Of a stretch of 9,063 nucleotides of DNA, positions 1-5,413 are shown one piece after another; within the stretch, counting starts at the first letter, position 1, and the number at the start of each line of letters is the position of its first letter. The notes under the pieces are model-generated. The model searched no databases. It saw only the letters and a list, made by a program, of their open reading frames with translations, and was not told where the DNA came from. This DNA is from Thermoplasmata archaeon (GTDB lineage: Archaea; Thermoplasmatota; Thermoplasmata; Thermoplasmatales; Thermoplasmataceae), in the NCBI GenBank assembly GCA_021835265.1, contig JAKBQK010000272.1, positions 1 through 9,063 on the forward strand, read 5' to 3'. The position numbers were made by a program, and so were the translations under genes.

Positions 1-19
1 GTTGTGCTCAGAAGGAAAA

Positions 20-38
20 GGATAATAAAATAATAAAG
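20..38 (+). promoter_or_regulatory. Probable TATA region of the tRNA-Val gene
   Basis: An uninterrupted A/T-rich tract (gataataaaataataaag) is centred about 23 bases upstream of the first tRNA base. This is roughly where an archaeal TATA box would sit if transcription starts at or just before the mature 5' end. It is the only such tract in the short upstream sequence available. No distinct BRE is claimed. Confidence 0.4.
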
Positions 39-51
39 CATCCACCTGAGA

Positions 52-125
52 GGGCTCGTAGTCTAGTTGGTTATGATGTCGCCCTGACACGGCGGAGGTC
101 ACCGGTTCAAATCCGGTCGGGCCCA
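52..125 (+). tRNA. tRNA-Val (anticodon GAC)
   Basis: The segment folds as a complete cloverleaf. The acceptor arms 52-58 and 118-124 form seven pairs, one of them a T-G wobble. The anticodon stem 79-83/91-95 closes a CTGACAC loop with anticodon GAC at 86-88, which reads valine codons GUC and GUU. The T arm 101-105/113-117 carries the usual TTCAAAT loop. The D stem is weak: one wobble and a T-T mismatch at its end. The discriminator base is A125 and no CCA is encoded, as is common in archaea. There is no intron. tRNA genes are frequent integration targets, which fits the accessory genes downstream, but no second copy of the 3' end is visible in this window. Confidence 0.96.
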
Positions 126-130
126 TTCCA

Positions 131-163
131 TATACGGTTTAGTTTTTTGCGAAAAGCCGTATA
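131..163. repeat. Inverted repeat TATACGG ... CCGTATA after the tRNA
   Basis: Seven-base perfect arms at 131-137 and 157-163 are separated by 19 bases that include a T6 run. Three further T-A pairs can form inside the stem if one G is bulged. It starts six bases after the tRNA. The T run lies in the loop rather than after the stem, so it does not match a bacterial intrinsic terminator, but T runs alone can end archaeal transcripts. Confidence 0.45.
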
Positions 164-309
164 ATAGTATATATCTAATCAATTAATCCGTATATGTATC
201 TTAAGGATTTTCGAGTTTCCTTTATATAGTGCAGGATCACTTTTTGGAATATAATAATAGTTAGATAAAAGTAAAGCTGATCCAAGTGTCCATGATCCAT
301 TCAAGATTA

Positions 310-366
310 CTATGCATACTTTGATTGTTTTTTTGTCTTTTTATGCATAGAAGTTGATCCATCAAC
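310..366. repeat. CTATGCATA/TATGCATAG inverted repeat plus adjacent GTTGATCCATCAAC palindrome
   Basis: Nine-base perfect inverted arms occupy 310-318 and 342-350 around a T-rich spacer. A few bases after the second arm, GTTGAT and ATCAAC flank a CC centre at 353-366. TGATCCAT occurs both just before the first arm and inside this palindrome. These are possible binding sites for a dimeric regulator or possible RNA structures; nothing shows which. Confidence 0.4.
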
Positions 367-477
367 CTTTCATGGCATGATTTTATCTTATGGTAATCCC
401 ATCAGCCTAATTTGGCTTATTACAACCTCAGAAAGAGGAGCCACGATAACCTTCTGGCTTCCAACTAATACCTAAAC

Positions 478-484
478 AAGGAGG
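478..484 (+). promoter_or_regulatory. Shine-Dalgarno sequence of the EVE-like gene
   Basis: AAGGAGG lies ten bases ahead of the ATG at 495. It is a strong ribosome binding site and supports that ATG over the next in-frame ATG, eight codons further on. It differs from the Argonaute, HEPN and peptidase genes in this window, which appear to be leaderless. Confidence 0.6.
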
Positions 485-494
485 AAACTATTAT

Positions 495-968
495 ATGCTC
501 CTGATAACCTTTCCTAGCATGACTGGAAATCAGAAAATAGTCATTGCACCGCATGTGCCAAAATATGTCGGAGATTTAGGCATTACACAGTTTGCAGAAG
601 ATCTTAGCAAAACCATGCTATCCAATTCTAGCTGGGATAGGCACTGGAAAAGAAAGGGCACCGTTACGAATCTGCAAACTGGTGATATTATGATATTCGC
701 ATTTAAGGACGATGACGAATGGTATGCAATAGGGGATGCTGTGCTTCTTTACAACGGGATCGAAGAGGATTATTCTGATTGCATGCGCGAGGCAGACGAC
801 GATTGGAAATGTTGCTATCACTTCACAGACTTCAGGCTTTATTCAAAATATGTCTCATACAGTCAAATGGAAGGAGAACTTTCAGCATTCAATCAAGATA
901 TACATAAAGTTGTCCGCCTGGAACCGGATGATTATGTTCGCCTTTTATCTATGACGGCAAAACAGTGA
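495..968 (+). CDS. PUA/EVE-like domain protein (putative modified-base reader)
   Basis: This 157-residue soluble protein has no signal peptide or membrane segment. The centre (about residues 56-86) reads like the barrel of PUA-superfamily EVE/ASCH/YTH-type domains: a 'TGDIMIFAF' strand, an acidic turn, then 'WYAIGDAVLL'. A later 'YHFTDFRLYS' strand and a C-terminal 'RLEPDDYVRLL' segment also fit. EVE and YTH domains bind modified bases in RNA or DNA and recur in restriction and defence loci, where they can act as specificity modules. Here the domain stands alone without a fused nuclease or GTPase. A strong ribosome binding site at 478-484 fixes the start. It is the first gene after the tRNA and converges with the AbrB-like gene. 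The assignment rests on pattern resemblance only; an unrelated small accessory protein remains possible. Confidence 0.5.
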   Translation: MLLITFPSMTGNQKIVIAPHVPKYVGDLGITQFAEDLSKTMLSNSSWDRHWKRKGTVTNLQTGDIMIFAFKDDDEWYAIGDAVLLYNGIEEDYSDCMREADDDWKCCYHFTDFRLYSKYVSYSQMEGELSAFNQDIHKVVRLEPDDYVRLLSMTAKQ

Positions 969-976
969 TTTTGTGC

Positions 977-1006
977 TTTTAAAGATTGATTGTATATCTT
1001 TTAAAA
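977..1006. terminator. Possible shared terminator hairpin between convergent genes
   Basis: TTTTAAAGA (977-985) and TCTTTTAAAA (997-1006) are near-perfect inverted arms with one extra T, separated by 11 bases. They lie between the stop of the EVE-like gene at 968 and the stop of the opposing AbrB-like gene at 1016. Each strand presents T-rich sequence, so it could end transcription from both sides. The stem is very A/T-rich and therefore weak. Confidence 0.35.
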
Positions 1007-1015
1007 TTCCAAATT

Positions 1016-1177
1016 TCACTCAATCTTCCTAACCACAATCTCCCCATTAACATCATAGAATCCAATATGTCCTGATTCTGACACATTCAACTTCTCTGCT
1101 ATCTCTTTTGGCAGGGTTATTCTTAATGAAGAACCGCGTTTTGATATCTTGATTACTGCTATAAGTTTATCTGGCAT
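1016..1177 (-). CDS. SpoVT/AbrB-fold DNA-binding mini-protein (antitoxin or regulator)
   Basis: An open frame of 53 residues starts at ATG 1177 and stops at 1016. The translation has the classic swapped-hairpin pattern: 'KISKRGSSLRITLPKEIAEKL' type sequence at residues 10-30, then 'VSESGHIGFYDVNGEIVVRKI' to the end (quoted in parts: SSLRITLPKEI, GHIGFYDVNG, EIVVRKI). The R-x-T-L-P-K-E segment is the hallmark of AbrB/MazE-like domains, which dimerise to bind DNA and serve as antitoxins or transcription factors. The domain fills the whole protein, so there is no partner-binding tail. No VapC, MazF or other toxin lies next to it. It sits 101 bases downstream of the Argonaute stop, on the same strand, with its own TATA-like box. 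It could be an orphan antitoxin or the regulator of this cluster. Confidence 0.88.
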   Translation of the reverse strand: MPDKLIAVIKISKRGSSLRITLPKEIAEKLNVSESGHIGFYDVNGEIVVRKIE

Positions 1178-1194
1178 TGGGAGGGTAGTAAGTG

Positions 1195-1211
1195 AAATAA
1201 GTTAAATTTTT
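1195..1211 (-). promoter_or_regulatory. TATA-like box of the AbrB-like gene
   Basis: On the minus strand an A/T-only tract (aaatttaacttattt) is centred about 26 bases upstream of the ATG at 1177. No Shine-Dalgarno motif precedes that ATG. This fits a leaderless archaeal transcript started separately from the Argonaute gene. Confidence 0.45.
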
Positions 1212-1265
1212 CAACTAGATGATTAAACATAAGGCTTAGGAAGAGATTTAGTAATAGATGAACTG

Positions 1266-1277
1266 AATTAGCTAATT
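1266..1277. repeat. 12-base perfect palindrome AATTAGCTAATT after the Argonaute stop
   Basis: The palindrome begins directly downstream of the Argonaute stop codon and is followed, reading on the + strand, by a T5 run. It has no loop and so would make a poor hairpin; it may equally be a protein site or a chance result of A/T-rich sequence. Confidence 0.3.
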
Positions 1278-1278
1278 T

Positions 1279-3402
1279 TTAAAGCCAAAACGGGATTTCC
1301 CCAGTTAGGTTTGGTGGTTTAATTCCTCTTAATGCAAACCAAGCTATCTGATCGCTATAATGTATCGTAACTGGGAGGCGTGGAGGATTTGTTGAACCAT
1401 AGTGTAATTCAGTAAGTGACAGTATTGATCTTAACGCCTGAGTCATTTGAATATTTCCGTATTTTATTTGTATTTTCAAAGGTCTTGGGGTTACACCCTG
1501 GAAAGGTGGAGGTGAAGATACGACAAGCGAGTTTTTGTCATCGAACATAAAAACTGTACCTTTTTTTGGAGCGCCAATAGAATCTCCAGAAATCTCATAA
1601 ATCCTAGGGGCTTCTCTTTTTATTACTTCTATTAAGGAAAATTCCGATCCAATAGAATTCCCCCAATCTTTTAACGTATCAATTTCATCCCCCCTAAAGT
1701 ATCCATCACGATGAATAACTACCCTTTTCCCTTGAAACTCATTGAGTGGGAAAAGGCTTTTCATAACTCTCGATGGTACAGTTTCGCCCTCCAGAGGAGC
1801 ATCATGGATAACGTATTTGAGAAAATTTCCATTGTTAAAGTAAACTCTGGCAATTGCAGCTGCATTGTTAGAACCAGTTAGACGGGTTTTTTTCTCCCTT
1901 GCAATGTCTATACCTACAACAACATCGCAAAAGTCCAGTGGTTTAGAAAGTGCGAATGGAATGTTACCGGTTTTTCCCAAAATACCCAAAACAATGTTAA
2001 AAATTGCATAGGTGTTTCCTAGAGTTTTATAGGTCACCACTTGTCCCCCTATTCCTCTTGTTATCGTTAGGCGTTTAAAAGTATGATAAAGTTCGTCAGC
2101 TTCATTATCTTCATCTTCATCAAAATAATCTGGCAGAATACAAAGAACAAAGTCTATACTTTCTTTCATAAGAGAATCTATGTTTTTTTCCAAGCCAGAT
2201 TCATCGGTGAGATCAAATTGCAGGATGTTGCCTATTATCATTTTGAAAGATAGGGATTCCAACTCAGATTTTGTTGCTTCAAGAAATTTATTCACTCTAA
2301 ATTTATCAACAAAGGTATTTGGATATATTACGCCTAGATGAATCTCATTGTTCAACAACTGACTTGAATTCATATATAAGCCGTACCTTTTAAGCCCAGA
2401 CTTTACATATTTAAATTGATAAGACTGTTTCTGGCCAATGACGACCGGCTCTTCGAAAGGTAAATTGAACATATTGGGAAACATATCAGGGTTTTTGTCT
2501 GAATCATAAGCCTTCCCAATTATACTCTTACCATTTACTAGTTTTTCATTTACCAAATTTTGGATAATGTGTATCATTTTATACCTTTCGGCAGGTTTAA
2601 TCTTGGTATGTTTCGAGAGTTCACTTGAAGAGACATTAAATCTGAAACAATTTTGCATAGTTAGTACGATTTCTAACAAGTTTGCTGGGTAATCGTACAC
2701 ATTTTGTCCAACTCTTAGCGTTAGTACCTCAGTGTCATCAGGGGCAGACTGTAGTGAACTTATGGTCAGTTCATCCTGAGCCAGTCTTTCCAATCTTTCT
2801 CGCTGGTTTTTCAAGGGCCCGACAATACTTGTAACCTCTCCCTTCGTTGATTGATGTTTGACCTTTGCGTACAGTTTCATAGGGTCCCCCCCATTCCTAA
2901 TGAAACGATCCATATCCTGCTCCAATAAAATATTGGAGTTGATAGATATGGAAACAGATGGGACAGTATCTACGACGAATGCATGAAAATCAACCACTCT
3001 CTTTATGATTGCATTCTTTATTTCGACTTTGTTTTTATTTATGGCAGCGGTAATTTCTCTTTGAAGATTCTGATCAGAAAGCATACCTTTAGCTACAAAC
3101 GTTGCAATATCATATTCGTTCATTCCAAGTCCAGTAACTCTTCTGATTGCCCGCACGTTTCCTAAAGGGACGATATTTGATTGCCAGAGTTGCATCAAAA
3201 AGTCATTTAATTGTTGCTCTGTAACCGATTTATCTGCGAGTATCTTGCCATAGTTTGCAGTCCAGTGTCCCCCAAACTCTTTCCTCAGGCGATAGGCCAA
3301 TTTTCCCGAGATTGATATCTTATTTCCCGAAGTGTCCAACTCATATGTGTTTATAGTCGGAACTGCTGCCTTTTCAACAGGAAAGATGTCTATAGCAATC
3401 AT
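1279..3402 (-). CDS. Prokaryotic Argonaute, long form, catalytically complete
   Basis: This protein is a guide-directed nucleic-acid nuclease of the Argonaute family. At 707 residues it is close to TtAgo (685) and MjAgo (713), long enough for N, PAZ-like, MID and PIWI domains. The MID pocket for the guide 5' phosphate is intact: Y439, K443, Q454 and K477, spaced 4, 11 and 23, nearly as in TtAgo. The PIWI domain has D499 (GIDIA), glutamate finger E540 (EGET; E538 is the alternative), D566 (HRDG) and D684 (HYSDQ), a DEDD tetrad with family-typical spacing. The PAZ region (about 160-290) is not obvious by eye. The N-terminal 'EFGGHWTANYG' segment and the C-terminal 'IAWF' fit the family, and it ends in an uncharged Leu. 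The gene diverges from a restriction-like nuclease across 94 bases. ATG 3402 has a TATA box at the right distance and no ribosome site. Whether it prefers DNA or RNA guides and targets cannot be read from sequence. Confidence 0.95.
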   Translation of the reverse strand: MIAIDIFPVEKAAVPTINTYELDTSGNKISISGKLAYRLRKEFGGHWTANYGKILADKSVTEQQLNDFLMQLWQSNIVPLGNVRAIRRVTGLGMNEYDIATFVAKGMLSDQNLQREITAAINKNKVEIKNAIIKRVVDFHAFVVDTVPSVSISINSNILLEQDMDRFIRNGGDPMKLYAKVKHQSTKGEVTSIVGPLKNQRERLERLAQDELTISSLQSAPDDTEVLTLRVGQNVYDYPANLLEIVLTMQNCFRFNVSSSELSKHTKIKPAERYKMIHIIQNLVNEKLVNGKSIIGKAYDSDKNPDMFPNMFNLPFEEPVVIGQKQSYQFKYVKSGLKRYGLYMNSSQLLNNEIHLGVIYPNTFVDKFRVNKFLEATKSELESLSFKMIIGNILQFDLTDESGLEKNIDSLMKESIDFVLCILPDYFDEDEDNEADELYHTFKRLTITRGIGGQVVTYKTLGNTYAIFNIVLGILGKTGNIPFALSKPLDFCDVVVGIDIAREKKTRLTGSNNAAAIARVYFNNGNFLKYVIHDAPLEGETVPSRVMKSLFPLNEFQGKRVVIHRDGYFRGDEIDTLKDWGNSIGSEFSLIEVIKREAPRIYEISGDSIGAPKKGTVFMFDDKNSLVVSSPPPFQGVTPRPLKIQIKYGNIQMTQALRSILSLTELHYGSTNPPRLPVTIHYSDQIAWFALRGIKPPNLTGEIPFWL

Positions 3403-3415
3403 ATGAACCTAACGG

Positions 3416-3482
3416 ACTAGGAGCGTTTAAATATTTCTATATTCACGACTCTCAAAAGAAAAGTAAATGTTAATGTCCTAGA
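3416..3482. promoter_or_regulatory. Mirror-placed CTAGGA/TCCTAG arms in the divergent promoter region
   Basis: CTAGGA (3417-3422) and its exact inverse TCCTAG (3476-3481) sit 15 bases ahead of the Argonaute ATG and 16 bases ahead of the endonuclease ATG. Both lie between the TATA position and the start codon. Arms at matching distances from two divergent starts are what one expects of an operator bound by one dimeric repressor. The arms are only six bases, extended by one further matching A/T on the outside, so chance cannot be excluded. The AbrB-like protein at 1016-1177 is a candidate binder. Confidence 0.4.
3426..3436 (-). promoter_or_regulatory. TATA box of the Argonaute gene
   Basis: TTTAAATATTT is centred 29 bases upstream of the Argonaute ATG at 3402. 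It is the clearest TATA box in the divergent intergenic region. With only about three bases left for a leader, the transcript should be leaderless or nearly so. Confidence 0.55.
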
Positions 3483-3496
3483 CGGATTTTCTCTCT

Positions 3497-4372
3497 ATGG
3501 TAACTGACCTCGTAAGAAGCAGATACATTTCAGAACTGTCTTCTTTTTTATATCCCTGGCTGCCAGGATCAGCTCCACCATTTGGAAAGACATATACCTT
3601 TGGGAATATTGCGAGCGAATACGGGTTGGTCTGGATGGCTGGAAGTAAACTACCTGCCCTTCAGAATCTTCTAGAGCAGGCTGAAAATAAGTCAATTTTG
3701 CCAAAAGTTGTCGAAAGCATAATAGAGCATGGATTGAAGTACAGGGCGAAGAAAAATGATAACATCAATCGTAAAGAAATGGAGTCCATAAACTCTATAT
3801 TGATAAAGTTAGGGTATAAGATTCCGGAGTTAAACAATGATAAATTTCTCTCTTCATTTTCCTCAAATGATTTGAGCAAGGTTCAAGTAGATCCCATTAA
3901 ACTGCGGGACCTTGGCTATTTATATGAACAACTGAAAGGGAATCCTGACATCCAGAGCAGAGGGTATGAGTTTCAGTCATTTCTTGAAAAGTTTTTCAAA
4001 CTTTGGAACCTTAATCCACGCAAGGCTTTTAGGATCACTGGCGAAGAAATTGATGGTTCTATTGAGCTTGATAGTGAGATTTATTTGCTTGAGGCAAGAT
4101 GGAGAAGAAAAAAAGCTGAACGGGACGATCTGATAATATTTTCCAGTAAGATAGGCAATAAAAGCGAGTGGACTAGAGGACTTTTCATTTCTGTAAATGG
4201 GTTTGACGAACGTGCATTGCAATATTTCGTATCACAAGGTAAACCGAACTTCTTAGCTATGACTGGAAATGAATTAGAAAGCGTTCTAAGGGGAAAGGTT
4301 GATTTGATTGAAATATTAAGAAATAAAGTCAGACTCTTGGCTGAGGAGAAGAGATTTAATTTTTTGGATTAG
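3497..4372 (+). CDS. Restriction-endonuclease-like protein with C-terminal PD-(D/E)XK domain
   Basis: This 291-residue soluble protein combines a helical N-terminal region with a C-terminal nuclease of the Mrr-like restriction endonuclease fold. The N-terminal part (about 1-145) has an 'FLYPWLPGSAPPFG' start and the 'SEYGLVWMAGSK' element seen in bacterial proteins annotated as restriction endonucleases. The nuclease runs from about residue 154 (RGYEFQSFLEKFF, E158) through GEEIDGSIEL (D186) to YLLEARW (E199, R201), then WTRGLFISVNGF. The expected D-x(n)-E-x-K signature is present except that lysine is replaced by arginine at 201, with nearby K205 and K206 that might compensate. The gene is divergent from the Argonaute with a shared 94-base promoter region and converges with the HEPN-like gene. 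It could process guides, cut invader DNA, or be a partner effector; the fold is well supported, the role is not. Confidence 0.8.
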   Translation: MVTDLVRSRYISELSSFLYPWLPGSAPPFGKTYTFGNIASEYGLVWMAGSKLPALQNLLEQAENKSILPKVVESIIEHGLKYRAKKNDNINRKEMESINSILIKLGYKIPELNNDKFLSSFSSNDLSKVQVDPIKLRDLGYLYEQLKGNPDIQSRGYEFQSFLEKFFKLWNLNPRKAFRITGEEIDGSIELDSEIYLLEARWRRKKAERDDLIIFSSKIGNKSEWTRGLFISVNGFDERALQYFVSQGKPNFLAMTGNELESVLRGKVDLIEILRNKVRLLAEEKRFNFLD

Positions 4373-4449
4373 ATTAGTAAGGCAGAATCTGAAAAAATGA
4401 GCATAAACTAACCAAACGCTACTTTAGGAGAATAGGAGGTAGGAAATGG

Positions 4450-4722
4450 TTATTTCCAGTATCCGTAAAGATATTTCATGTACCATTCATCCTCTCTTTT
4501 ATGTATCCTAGCTCTCTTCAGAAGGAAGAGTGAAAAGGATTTCATGAATCTTAAAAAGATATTCTGATACTCCCCTATCTCGTTAAGATAATTGGGAATG
4601 TTTGTACTCTGCATAAGCGGAATGAAGATAGAGTTACTGAAAACGTATTCGTTGTAATCAGTTCCAATGCCGAATGAAAAATCGATAGGTGATAGGTTTC
4701 TTATTATGGGGTTTTTACTCTT
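4450..4722 (-). pseudogene. C-terminal fragment of a frame-disrupted HEPN-like gene
   Basis: On the minus strand 90 codons are open from 4722 to a TAA at 4450, with no start codon where one would be needed. The translation is convincing coding sequence: 'RNLSPIDFSFGIGTDYNEYV', then a helical 'EYQNIFLRFMKSFSLFLLKR' stretch, ending 'YGYWK'. It lies in the -1 frame relative to the 99-residue frame that ends at 4704. The two overlap only at 4704-4722, where A5 and C4 runs sit side by side. One lost or gained base in those runs would join them. The + strand of 4446-4511 also has a short ATG frame behind a GGAGGT motif, but it is antisense to this segment and judged spurious. Confidence 0.6.
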
Positions 4723-5003
4723 TCATCCTTCATACCGTCTTTCAGCCATTCGTTTGCTTTGTCTGGGTCATAATGGAAAACGATGTTTCTTAATGGGATC
4801 AGCAAATCAGGCAAGATATTTCCAGCTAGTTTATGATTATCCACAGTTTCCTCAAGTTTTGCAAGATTCTTCTTTGTCGTCTCATCTACATTATCCCTAA
4901 ATTCAATGTAGATTTTTTCTTTACTAAAGTCACCGAATAGTTTCAGCTCTTCCCTCAATTGAGCCGCCACTAGATTAAGAATAAATAATATTGTTGAGCA
5001 CAT
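4704..5003 (-). CDS. Central fragment of HEPN-like protein carrying the R-x4-H motif
   Basis: This 99-residue frame starts at ATG 5003 and stops at 4704. It is helical and charged, with 'LRNIVFHYDPDKANEW' near its end: R72-N-x3-H77 matches the R-x(4-6)-H catalytic signature of HEPN ribonucleases, which act as toxins and abortive-infection effectors. The ATG lies two bases after the stop of the 75-residue frame upstream, so translation could be coupled. Alternatively the two are one gene: they are in adjacent frames, the boundary is a GGG run, and one extra G there would read straight through. The frame also continues, again after a -1 shift, into 4450-4722. Repaired, the product would be about 260 residues. 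It may be a degraded toxin or a sequencing-error artefact. Confidence 0.6.
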   Translation of the reverse strand: MCSTILFILNLVAAQLREELKLFGDFSKEKIYIEFRDNVDETTKKNLAKLEETVDNHKLAGNILPDLLIPLRNIVFHYDPDKANEWLKDGMKDERVKTP

Positions 5004-5005
5004 GT

Positions 5006-5233
5006 TTACCCAGTGTTCCGCTCATCCTGTTCGGTTAAATTTTTAGGGCAATCTAAGGCATCCATTATTCTTCTGAGATCATTCATGTTTTCTGCAGCTC
5101 TCATCAATTCTACAATTAACCCTCCATCATCAATACTCCTAAATAATTCGTTCAGGAAAAAATGATAACTACTCTTATATATTCTATTAAAATTATCACT
5201 GGGATTGGACTTTCTAGTATTTTTTCTGACCAT
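5006..5233 (-). CDS. N-terminal fragment of the HEPN-like protein, or a small separate protein
   Basis: This 75-residue frame starts at ATG 5233 with a TATA-like box at the right distance and ends at 5006. A basic start (VRKNTRKSN) is followed by amphipathic helices: 'YKSSYHFFLNELFRSI' and 'LIVELMRAAENMNDLRRIM'. The all-helical character fits the first part of a HEPN-type bundle. The next gene piece starts two bases after this stop, in the -1 frame. As a separate gene it would be a small coupled partner such as an antidote; as part of a single gene it is the N-terminus of a roughly 260-residue protein. I prefer the single broken gene because a second, similar break occurs downstream where no start codon is available. 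Confidence 0.55.
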   Translation of the reverse strand: MVRKNTRKSNPSDNFNRIYKSSYHFFLNELFRSIDDGGLIVELMRAAENMNDLRRIMDALDCPKNLTEQDERNTG

Positions 5234-5252
5234 ATTTTATTAGACCTTTTAC

Positions 5253-5263
5253 TTATTTATTTA
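5253..5263 (-). promoter_or_regulatory. TATA-like box of the HEPN-like gene
   Basis: An A/T-only tract, read on the minus strand as taaataaataa, is centred about 25 bases upstream of the ATG at 5233. There is no Shine-Dalgarno motif, which fits a leaderless transcript. Its survival suggests the gene was disrupted recently, if at all. Confidence 0.5.
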
Positions 5264-5382
5264 TGGCGTTAAATGTATCGCTGATAAAATTTTTAGGTTC
5301 GAGCAAATAAAGTTCAGAGCCTTAATGGAGTGCGATTTTATTAAATAGAGTAGTCCTAAAGTTTATAGTTTGGGCATAGAGA

Positions 5383-5392
5383 AAATTTAAAT
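5383..5392 (+). promoter_or_regulatory. TATA box of the metallopeptidase gene
   Basis: The palindromic AAATTTAAAT is centred 26 bases ahead of the ATG at 5414, with no ribosome binding site between. It gives a leaderless transcript. The 180 bases between this gene and the HEPN-like gene thus form a second divergent promoter region. Confidence 0.5.
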
Positions 5393-5413
5393 GGGAAGAA
5401 AAATAATAGTGCT

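Larger units (their letters stand above)
126..494. other. Gene-free interval with inverted and direct repeats
   Basis: I see no credible coding frame on either strand; ATG-initiated frames here end within about ten codons. It contains a TATACGG/CCGTATA inverted repeat (131-137 and 157-163, with a third CCGTATA at 188-194) that encloses a T6 run just after the tRNA. It also holds a CTATGCATA/TATGCATAG inverted repeat (310-318 and 342-350) and a near-perfect palindrome GTTGATCCATCAAC (353-366). The core GATCCA recurs, for example near 280, 294 and 356. The interval could carry the promoter and operator region of the following gene, or be the scar of insertion next to the tRNA. Confidence 0.6.

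Noticed and set aside
736..954. Alternative + frame of 72 codons inside the EVE-like gene.
   Set aside because: It overlaps a better supported gene with a strong ribosome site and has no domain-like pattern.
3495..4222. Three minus-strand frames of 69 to 81 codons opposite the endonuclease gene.
   Set aside because: They are shadows of a gene whose own translation carries clear family motifs.
4373..4449. Terminator between the convergent endonuclease and HEPN-like genes.
   Set aside because: No convincing stem or T run is visible in these 77 bases.
4446..4511. Short + strand frame of 21 residues behind a strong GGAGGT motif.
   Set aside because: It is antisense to the C-terminal HEPN fragment, has no recognisable sequence pattern, and the ribosome motif could be chance in a purine-rich stretch.
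4704..4722. Programmed -1 frameshift site joining the HEPN fragments.
   Set aside because: The A5-C4 context does not allow re-pairing of both tRNAs in the -1 frame, so it is not a canonical slippery heptamer; an indel is simpler.
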